A stretch of 64,000 bases of DNA. Source: Stenotrophomonas maltophilia D457 (GTDB lineage Bacteria > Pseudomonadota > Gammaproteobacteria > Xanthomonadales > Xanthomonadaceae). Positions within the stretch are counted from its first letter, which is position 1; each line of letters opens with the position of its first letter. Positions 57,823 to 64,000 of this stretch are shown here, in pieces. Both the position numbers and the translations under genes were made by a program. The DNA is taken from positions 715,001 to 779,000 of the forward strand of contig NC_017671.1 in NCBI RefSeq assembly GCF_000284595.1, written 5' to 3'. The notes beneath the pieces were generated by a model that searched no databases, was not told the DNA's origin, and saw only the letters and a list, made by a program, of their open reading frames with translations.

Positions 57823-59034
57823 TTACTTCAGCTTCGCATCGGCGCGCAGGGCGGCGGCGCGGTCGGTCTTCTCCCAGGAGAAGGCCGTGGCGTTGACGGT
57901 CTCGCCTTCGCCGTTGAGGTAGCTGAACTCCTTCGGCTTGCGGCCGAAGTGGCCGTAGGCCGCGGTCTGCTGGTACATCGGGTGCACCAGGTCCAGCATC
58001 TTGATGATGCCGTACGGGCGCAGGTCGAAGTGCTTGCGGATCAGCTTCTCGATCTTGTCGTCGCTGATCTTGCCGGTGCCGAAGGTGGTGACCGAGATCG
58101 AGGTCGGCTCAGCCACGCCGATGGCGTAGGAGACCTGCACTTCGCAACGGTCGGCCAGGCCGGCGGCCACCACGTTCTTGGCGACGTAGCGGGCCGCGTA
58201 GGCTGCCGAACGGTCGACCTTGGACGGGTCCTTGCCGGAGAAGGCACCACCACCGTGACGGGCCCAGCCGCCGTAGGTGTCGACGATGATCTTGCGGCCG
58301 GTCAGGCCGCAGTCGCCCACCGGGCCACCGATCTCGAACTTGCCGGTCGGGTTGATGTGGAACTTGGTGCCCTTGTGCAGCCACTTGGCCGGCAGCACCG
58401 GCTTGATGATCTCTTCGCGGACGGCCTCGATGAGGTCCTTCTGCTTGATGCCGGGGGCGTGCTGGGTCGACAGGACCACGGCGTCGATGGCCGAGACCAC
58501 GCCGTTTTCATAGCGCAGGGTGACCTGGCTCTTGGCGTCCGGACGCAGCCACGACAGCGGCGAGTTCTTCTTCTTGCGGATCTTGGCCTGCTGCTCGACC
58601 AGGCGGTGCGACAGGTGGATCGCGGCCGGCATGTAGCTGTCGGTCTCGTTGGTGGCATAGCCGAACATCAGGCCCTGGTCGCCAGCGCCCATTTCTTCCG
58701 GCTTCTTGCGATCCACGCCCTGGGCGATGTGCGGCGACTGCTTGCCGATCAGGTTCAGCACGCCGCAGGTGGCGCCGTCGAAACCGACGTCGGAGCTGTC
58801 GTAGCCGATGTCCGTGATGACCTTGCGGGTCAGCGCTTCCAGGTCGATCCAGGCGCTGGTGGTGATTTCACCGGCCACGATGGCAACGCCGGTCTTGACC
58901 ATGGTCTCGCAGGCCACGCGGGCGCGCTGGTCCTGGGTCAGGATCGCGTCCAGCACCGCATCGGAGATCTGGTCGGCAACCTTGTCCGGATGGCCTTCGG
59001 AGACCGACTCGGAGGTGAAGAGATAGCTGGACAT
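57823..59034 (-). CDS. metK: S-adenosylmethionine synthetase MetK
   Basis: Makes SAM from methionine and ATP. 403 residues. Motifs: [37 protein letters not shown] (the signature hexapeptide), the P-loop-like [20 protein letters not shown] Lys/Arg-rich insert ([19 protein letters not shown]) extends one loop. ATG 59034 (MSSYLF) with AAGGGA 10 bases upstream; the extended upstream frame is not typical. Partner of ahcY and metF in the activated-methyl cycle. Confidence 0.97.
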   Translation of the reverse strand: MSSYLFTSESVSEGHPDKVADQISDAVLDAILTQDQRARVACETMVKTGVAIVAGEITTSAWIDLEALTRKVITDIGYDSSDVGFDGATCGVLNLIGKQSPHIAQGVDRKKPEEMGAGDQGLMFGYATNETDSYMPAAIHLSHRLVEQQAKIRKKKNSPLSWLRPDAKSQVTLRYENGVVSAIDAVVLSTQHAPGIKQKDLIEAVREEIIKPVLPAKWLHKGTKFHINPTGKFEIGGPVGDCGLTGRKIIVDTYGGWARHGGGAFSGKDPSKVDRSAAYAARYVAKNVVAAGLADRCEVQVSYAIGVAEPTSISVTTFGTGKISDDKIEKLIRKHFDLRPYGIIKMLDLVHPMYQQTAAYGHFGRKPKEFSYLNGEGETVNATAFSWEKTDRAAALRADAKLK

Positions 59035-59369
59035 CAGGCGTAATATCCCTTGATTCGGATGGAAAGATGGGCGCGCATGATACACGGGGTGCGCCGCCTG
59101 TGCATTGTGAACCTGTGCCGGTTGCCGGTGGTTAAGCCCGCGTAGGCCTGGAGGGGCCGTCCCTTGGGGATTGGGGCCCAGCCTTGAGGCCCAGTGTTCC
59201 ACCAGCGTGACAACAGACGGGACGGCTGCCGGCCCCGACCGCGCAGGCGGCGACCTCGCCGCGAAGGCGGGCCGGCCGTCATCGTTCTGCCCCGAAACCG
59301 CCATCTGGCTGCCGCCTGCCGGGCGCAGGCTGTCGGCCAATCCGGCCGCCGGGCATCAGTGGATCCGCC
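59035..59369. other. Divergent metK / acyltransferase intergenic region
   Basis: 335 bases without a gene. It must hold the metK promoter (TATCAT at about 59090 on the minus strand is a candidate -10) and that of the acyltransferase operon. It has G/C-rich hairpins such as GGGCC-CAGCCTTGA-GGCCC. I see no known riboswitch. Confidence 0.4.
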
Positions 59370-61085
59370 ATGCAGGAACTCGAACAGCGTCTCCAGCAAC
59401 GTTTCCCCGATTGGTTCCATGGCCGTCGCGGCCAACTGGCGCGGCCGCTGCTGCGCAGCGTCGGGCGCTGGTCGCGCCTGGACCAGATCGAAGCCTTCCT
59501 GCAGCGCAGCTCAGGACTGCGCGGCTTCGGTTTCGTCGCCGCCGGCCTGGAATTCATCGGCGGCCAGTACCAGGTGGATCCGGCCGCGCTGGCCAGGATC
59601 CCGGCCACCGGCCGCCTGCTGATCGTCGCCAACCACCCCTCCGGGGCACTGGATGCGCTCGCACTGCTGGACGCGGTTGGCCGTATCCGCCGCGACGTGC
59701 GGATCGTGGCCAACGATCTGCTGGGGGCGATCGCGCCGCTGCAGGACCTGCTGCTGCCGGTGCGCATCCTCGGTGGCAAGGCCCGGCGCGGCAGCCTGCA
59801 TGCGGTGGAGGAAGCATTGGCCGCCGAGCAGTGCGTGATCGTGTTCCCGGCCGGCGAGGTCTCGCGGCTGTCGCTGCGCGGCATCCGCGATGGCCGTTGG
59901 CAGCGGGGATTCGTCCGCTTTGCCCGCGCGGCCGCTGCGCCGGTGCTGCCGGTGCGGGTGGAAGCGCGCAACTCGGCGCTGTTCTACGGCGCCTCGACCC
60001 TGTTCAAGCCGGCCGGCACCGCGCTGCTGGCGCGCGAAATGTTCGCCCGTCGTGGCCGCCCGCTGCGGCTGAGCATCGGCGAGCCGATGCAGCTGGGCAA
60101 GGGCGGTGACCCGGGCGCACAGCTGCTGGCGGTGCGCCGCGCGCTGTACGCGCTGGGCCGCAACGGCGCGGCCGGCAATGCCGCTGCCTGCGCTGGCCCC
60201 GAGCCATTGGCGTCTCCGGTGCCGCCTTCGCAGGTCGCCGCCGGCATTGCCGCGGCCACCCAGCTGGGCCAGACCGCCGATGGCAAGCAGATCCTGTTGG
60301 CGACCTGTACCGCCGATTCACCGCTGCTGCTGGAACTGGGCCGCCTGCGCGAGCTGACCTTCCGCCAGGTGGGCGAGGGCACCGGGCGCAGCCGCGACCT
60401 GGACGCCTACGATCCGCAGTACGAGCACATCGTGATCTGGGACGCGGCGGCGCAGCGCATTGCCGGTGCCTACCGCATCATGCGCGGCGCCCAGGCCCTG
60501 GCCCGGCACGGCCTGTCCGGGCTCTACAGCGCGTCGCTGTTCCGCTATTCCGACGATGCCATCACCCACATTGCCGAGGGCCTGGAGCTGGGCCGTAGCT
60601 TCGTGGTGCCCGATTACTGGGGCAGCCGCAGCCTGGACTACCTGTGGCAGGGCATCGGCGCCTACCTGCAGTGCCGGCCGGGCATCCGCTACCTGTTCGG
60701 CGCGGTCTCGATCAGCGCAGCGCTGCCGCGCGATGCGCGCGAGCAGCTGGTGGCCTACTACCAGCGCTACTACGGCGGAACCGCCGGGCTGGCCGAATCG
60801 AACCGCCCCTTCCAGTACTTCGCCGCACCGCCAAGTTTCGGCGAGCTGGATGCGGGTGCCGCGTTCGATGTGCTCAAGGCCAACCTGGCCGCACTGGGTA
60901 CCGGCGTGCCGACGCTGTACCGCCAGTACACCGATCTGTGCGAACCCGGCGGCGCGCGCTTCCTCGCCTTCGGCGTGGACCCGGACTTCAGCGATTCGAT
61001 CGACGGCCTGATCGAAGTGGACCTGTGCGCGATCCGGCCGAACAAGCGCAAACGCTATCTGCGCGACGCGGGTGCGCCGGCATGA
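59370..61085 (+). CDS. OlsF-like double acyltransferase (PlsC + OlsB/GNAT)
   Basis: A 571-residue fusion. The N-terminal 260 residues are a PlsC-type lysophospholipid O-acyltransferase, with N88-H89-P-S-G-A-L-D95; the spacing His-X5-Asp is the variant seen in OlsA/OlsF-like enzymes. VFPAGEVSR is the second motif. From about residue 300 a hemolysin-like GNAT domain (LLELGRLRELTFRQVGEGTGRSRDLDAYD, LGRSFVVPDYWGSRSLDYLWQGIGAYL) resembles OlsB, which N-acylates ornithine. This order of domains fits OlsF, a one-protein ornithine-lipid synthase, though GlsF-type (glutamine lipid) substrates remain possible. Overlaps the phosphatase gene by 4 bases. Confidence 0.85.
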   Translation: MQELEQRLQQRFPDWFHGRRGQLARPLLRSVGRWSRLDQIEAFLQRSSGLRGFGFVAAGLEFIGGQYQVDPAALARIPATGRLLIVANHPSGALDALALLDAVGRIRRDVRIVANDLLGAIAPLQDLLLPVRILGGKARRGSLHAVEEALAAEQCVIVFPAGEVSRLSLRGIRDGRWQRGFVRFARAAAAPVLPVRVEARNSALFYGASTLFKPAGTALLAREMFARRGRPLRLSIGEPMQLGKGGDPGAQLLAVRRALYALGRNGAAGNAAACAGPEPLASPVPPSQVAAGIAAATQLGQTADGKQILLATCTADSPLLLELGRLRELTFRQVGEGTGRSRDLDAYDPQYEHIVIWDAAAQRIAGAYRIMRGAQALARHGLSGLYSASLFRYSDDAITHIAEGLELGRSFVVPDYWGSRSLDYLWQGIGAYLQCRPGIRYLFGAVSISAALPRDAREQLVAYYQRYYGGTAGLAESNRPFQYFAAPPSFGELDAGAAFDVLKANLAALGTGVPTLYRQYTDLCEPGGARFLAFGVDPDFSDSIDGLIEVDLCAIRPNKRKRYLRDAGAPA

Positions 61086-61882
61086 GCACGCTGGCGAACC
61101 TGTCGCCGCACCGGCGCGCAGTGTTCGTCTCCGACGTGCACCTGGGCTCACGTCATTGCCATGCCACCGAGCTAGCGCGGTTCCTCTCGCAGCTGCGCTG
61201 CGAGCGGTTGTACCTGGTCGGCGACATCATCGACCTGTGGTGGATGGCGCATCGCCGCGCCAACTGGCGGCAGTCGCACAGCGAAGTCATCCAGGCCCTG
61301 CACGCGCTGCGCCGTGCAGGGACCGAGATCATCTACATTCCCGGCAACCACGATGCCTCGCTGCGCCAGGTGTGCGGGCTGATGTTGCCGGCCATGCAGG
61401 TGCGCCGCCGTGCCATCCACGTGACCGCCGATGGCCGCCGGCTGCTGGTCGCGCATGGCGACGACTACGACGGCGTGACCCATTTCGGTGGCCTGCAGGA
61501 AAAGTTCGGCGACTGGCTGTACTACCGCATCCTGACCGGCAACCAGGCGCTGAACGCGGTACGGCGCCGGCTTGGCATGCGCTACTGGTCGCTGTCGGAG
61601 TTCCTGAAGAAGCGCAGCGGGGCCGCCGAACGCTACATCGAGCGCTTCGTGCAGGCCGGGCTGGACGACGTGCGCCGGCGCGGCCTGGATGGCATCGTCT
61701 GCGGCCACATCCACCGCGCGGCGCTGGTCGAACGCGATGGCCTGGTCTACGCCAACGACGGCGACTGGGTGGAGAGCCTGACCGCACTGGCCGAGGACCA
61801 TGATGGTGCGCTGCGCCTGCTCGACCACAACGGCCAGACCCTGGTGGAACTGCCAGGCGCGCGGTTGTCGCAGGCGGCATAA
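61082..61882 (+). CDS. LpxH-like metallophosphatase (UDP-diacylglucosamine type)
   Basis: Calcineurin-like phosphoesterase of 266 residues. All metal motifs are present: D18-V-H20-LG, GDIIDLWW, IPGNHD, AHGDDYDG and CGHIHRA. Database label is UDP-2,3-diacylglucosamine diphosphatase, but the WWMAH and long helical insert (REKFGDWLYYRILTGNQ-like) place it in the YbbF-related group whose members also act on other lipids. ATGA overlap with the OlsF-like gene makes an operon, so it may act on a lipid product or phosphate intermediate. A true LpxH for lipid A could lie elsewhere. Confidence 0.82.
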   Translation: MSTLANLSPHRRAVFVSDVHLGSRHCHATELARFLSQLRCERLYLVGDIIDLWWMAHRRANWRQSHSEVIQALHALRRAGTEIIYIPGNHDASLRQVCGLMLPAMQVRRRAIHVTADGRRLLVAHGDDYDGVTHFGGLQEKFGDWLYYRILTGNQALNAVRRRLGMRYWSLSEFLKKRSGAAERYIERFVQAGLDDVRRRGLDGIVCGHIHRAALVERDGLVYANDGDWVESLTALAEDHDGALRLLDHNGQTLVELPGARLSQAA

Positions 61883-61899
61883 CGCGCGTCTGTCCTACT

Positions 61900-61969
61900 G
61901 TAGAGCCGAGCCCATGCTCGGCTGACGTGGCGCCGAACGAAGCGCAGCCGAGCATGGGCTCGGCTCTAC
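61900..61969. repeat. SMAG REP pair
   Basis: GTAGAGCCGAGCCCATGCTCGGC and its complement ending GGCTCTAC, between the phosphatase gene and the YdjM-like gene. Confidence 0.9.
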
Positions 61970-62001
61970 ATGCACCGCCCGCAAGCCGCTAGCATCGGCC
62001 C

Positions 62002-63069
62002 ATGGACTCCCTGACCCAGATCGTGCTCGGTGGCGCCGTCGCCGCTGCCATCGCCCCGCCCGGACATCGCCGCGCGGCCCTGCTCGCTGGTGCCGCGCTT
62101 GGCACCCTGCCGGACCTCGACGCGCTGTGGCTCGGTTTCACCGCAGCCGATCCGGTGGCGAACATGATCGAGCACCGCAGTTTCAGTCATTCGCTGCTGG
62201 TACTGCCATGGGTGGCGGCATTGATCTGGTGGCTGTTCAAGCGCTTCGGCAATGGCCGCGTCGCGCAGTCACCGCTGCGCTGGTTCTGGGCGATCCAGCT
62301 GGCGCTGGTCACCCATCCGGTGCTGGATGCGTTCACCGTGTATGGCACCCAGTTGTGGTGGCCGCTGCGCCCGCATCCGACCATGGGATCCAGTGTCTTC
62401 ATCATCGACCCGGGGTATACGGTGTGGCTTCTGCTGGGCTGCGTGCTGGCCTGGTTCGGCCGCGCCCGGCCCTGGGCGGGCAAGGTGCTGGGCGTGGCCC
62501 TGCTGCTCAGCAGTGGCTACCTGGGCTGGGGCCTGATCGCCAAGTCACAGGTCGACCGTGCCGCACAGCAGAGCCTGGCCGCGATGGGCCTGGGCGATGC
62601 GCCGCGCTTCTCGGTACCGATGCCGTTCAACACCCTGCTGTGGCGGGTGGTGGCGATGACGCCCAATGGCTACGTGGTGGGTGACCGCTCGCTGGTGGCC
62701 GACCACGGGCCGATGCGGTTCGAAGGCCATGCGTCCAACGTACAGGCCTTGCGCGAAGCGCAGGCCATCCCGGCGGTGCAGCAGCTGACGTGGTTCAACC
62801 GCGGTTTCATGCGTGCGCAGGTGGTTGACGGCCGGTTGGTGCTGAGTGACCTGCGCATGGGGCTGGAGCCGGACTACACCTTCAACTTCGTCGTGGCCGG
62901 GCAGGCCGACGGGCAGTGGCGGGCGATCGTTCCCGAGCAGGTGCGGGTGGATTACAGCAGTCCCGCCGCGCGTGCCGACGCCGGTCGCCGCTTGGCGGCG
63001 ATGTGGCAGCGGATCTGGCAGGAGCCGGCGGCGGCGCCGGGCGCGGCCGACCACACCGCCGTGCATTGA
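62002..63069 (+). CDS. YdjM-like (DUF457) membrane protein, long form
   Basis: A 355-residue inner-membrane protein of the DUF457/YdjM family. It starts MDSLTQIVLGGAVAAA. Motifs: LPDLDALW, EHRSFSHSLLVLP, and THPVLDAFTVYGTQL carry the His/Asp ligands. Four hydrophobic segments are followed by a 170-residue soluble C-terminal domain (RFSVPMPFNTLLWRVVAMT, TWFNRGFMRAQVVDGRLVLSDLRMG), likely outside the cytoplasm. The family is called 'metal-dependent hydrolase' with limited proof. Confidence 0.85.
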   Translation: MDSLTQIVLGGAVAAAIAPPGHRRAALLAGAALGTLPDLDALWLGFTAADPVANMIEHRSFSHSLLVLPWVAALIWWLFKRFGNGRVAQSPLRWFWAIQLALVTHPVLDAFTVYGTQLWWPLRPHPTMGSSVFIIDPGYTVWLLLGCVLAWFGRARPWAGKVLGVALLLSSGYLGWGLIAKSQVDRAAQQSLAAMGLGDAPRFSVPMPFNTLLWRVVAMTPNGYVVGDRSLVADHGPMRFEGHASNVQALREAQAIPAVQQLTWFNRGFMRAQVVDGRLVLSDLRMGLEPDYTFNFVVAGQADGQWRAIVPEQVRVDYSSPAARADAGRRLAAMWQRIWQEPAAAPGAADHTAVH

Positions 63070-63076
63070 TCACTGG

Positions 63077-63099
63077 ATCCACGCATGGCGTGGCTCTAC
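63077..63099. repeat. CCACGC-type REP
   Basis: ATCCACGCATGGCGTGGCTCTAC between the convergent YdjM-like and methyltransferase genes. Confidence 0.85.
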
Positions 63100-63126
63100 G
63101 CCCCCGATCGGCAGCAGAACACCGGA

Positions 63127-63954
63127 TCAATACACCGTGGCGCGGCCCTGGACGAACGAGTAGAAGAACACGGCGTTCGGGTCGTTCTGCACCAGGCGGA
63201 ACTCGCGGCGCATGCCTTCCACGGTTTCCTCGTCCACCGAGCCGGCCTGCAGCAGCTGGTCGGCGGCCGACAGCAGGAGCTGTTCCCAGAACGCGATCAT
63301 CGTCTTGCGACGCGCCGGTTCGCGGTTGTCCAGGTGGATGGTCTTGATCTCGGTGTGCACGTCGCGGAAGCCGCCGGCCAGCAGCAGGTTGCCCAGCTTT
63401 GCACCGACGAACGGGTCACCGCCATGGTCGTACTGGAAGTCGTTGAAGGCCATCCAGTAGCGCCAGATGTGCGGCGAGTACGGGTCGAGCAGGAACGAGG
63501 CATTCATCACTTCGGTGATGTAGACCGGTGAACCCGGTGCCAGCACGCGGCGCACTTCGCTCAGCACCCGCGCCGGTGAAGGCACGTGTTCCAGCACCCA
63601 GCACAGGAACGCCGAGTCGAAGCTGCGTGCCTCGAACGGCAGCTCGCCGGCATCGGCCTGCTGCAGGGTGTATCGGTCGCTGCACCACGGCGTGCGCGCC
63701 AGGTTCTCGCGCGCGGTGGCCAGCTGCGTTTCGCTCAGGTCCACGCCGGTCACGTGCAGCTCGGGGAAGCGGCGCAGCAGGATCTCGGTCTGCGCACCGA
63801 CGCCACTGCCGACTTCCAGCAGGCGCCGCGCGCCGCTGTAGTCGATCTGGCCGAAGATGCTCGATTCCAGCAGCCGGGCCTGGGTCATCAGGCGCTGCTG
63901 TTCGGTGCCGGAAAATCCGTGCAGATAGGTCGGGGAGGAAATCGGCGGGGTCAT
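63127..63954 (-). CDS. Class I SAM-dependent methyltransferase
   Basis: A 275-residue Rossmann-fold methyltransferase. SAM motifs: LLEVGSGVGAQTEIL (motif I), VTGVDLSETQLATAREN (acidic Asp of motif II), DAGELPFEARSFDSAFLCWVLEHV (motif III/IV). The substrate domain FLLDPYSPHIWRYWMAFNDFQYDHGG is not diagnostic. It resembles UbiE/menaquinone-type and small-molecule methyltransferases. Acceptor unknown. Complete in the window. A REP lies upstream. Confidence 0.88.
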   Translation of the reverse strand: MTPPISSPTYLHGFSGTEQQRLMTQARLLESSIFGQIDYSGARRLLEVGSGVGAQTEILLRRFPELHVTGVDLSETQLATARENLARTPWCSDRYTLQQADAGELPFEARSFDSAFLCWVLEHVPSPARVLSEVRRVLAPGSPVYITEVMNASFLLDPYSPHIWRYWMAFNDFQYDHGGDPFVGAKLGNLLLAGGFRDVHTEIKTIHLDNREPARRKTMIAFWEQLLLSAADQLLQAGSVDEETVEGMRREFRLVQNDPNAVFFYSFVQGRATVY

Positions 63955-63967
63955 GGGGCGGGCTCTT

Positions 63968-63990
63968 GTAGCGTCGAGCGTGCTCGACGG
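63968..63990. repeat. GTAG-headed REP at window end
   Basis: GTAGCGTCGAGCGTGCTCGAC, a variant of the GTAG family. The partner, if any, lies beyond the window. Confidence 0.6.
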
Positions 63991-64000
63991 CTCTGGAAAT

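Overview
The window is about 66% G+C and comes from a gamma-proteobacterial chromosome of the Xanthomonadaceae, most likely Stenotrophomonas (S. maltophilia group). The evidence is the GTAG-headed palindromic repeats known from Stenotrophomonas (SMAG-type REPs), the gene order around the division/cell-wall (dcw) cluster, an S-adenosylhomocysteine (SAH) riboswitch on ahcY, and a protein with the C-terminal domain (XVIPCD) of Xanthomonadales type IV secretion effectors. No rRNA, tRNA, prophage or CRISPR array was seen.

Region 1 (1-17.5 kb) is mixed. It holds two divergent paralogous autotransporters, an acyltransferase-3/SGNH envelope enzyme, a six-copy 118-bp REP array, an FAD-linked oxidase with a YdjM-like membrane protein, and the lpoA-yraN pair divergent from rsmI. 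An IS110-family element follows, then RNase P RNA, a DM13 protein and an NRDE protein. Region 2 (17.7-34.7 kb) is a compact dcw cluster: mraZ-rsmH-ftsL-ftsI-murE-murF-mraY-ftsW-murG-murC-ddl-ftsQ-ftsA-ftsZ-lpxC. Most junctions are 4-bp ATGA/GTGA overlaps. It starts from a promoter with a repeated MraZ operator and ends at a clear terminator. murD is absent, as expected if the organism uses the Xanthomonas MurD2/MurL (L-Glu then epimerase) route.

Region 3 (34.9-40.5 kb) continues with dciA (opposite strand), an M23 peptidase, secA and a Nudix-ThiE fusion. Region 4 (40.5-51.5 kb) has metF, an alpha/beta hydrolase with a LytS/LytTR-type two-component pair, small hypothetical genes, ybaK, a predicted antibacterial effector-immunity pair of the X-T4SS type, and riboswitch-controlled ahcY. 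Region 5 (51.6-64 kb) has an S9 peptidase, ppc, a hotdog thioesterase, metK, a two-gene lipid operon (OlsF-like double acyltransferase plus LpxH-like phosphatase), a second YdjM-like protein and a methyltransferase. metF, ahcY and metK, three genes of the activated-methyl cycle, lie within 18 kb on the same strand.

Two themes stand out. One is the likely effector-immunity pair at 47467-49649. The other is the density of palindromic repeats: several families fill nearly every intergenic gap outside the dcw operon, and at least four lie inside reading frames, where they are translated or supply the stop codon.
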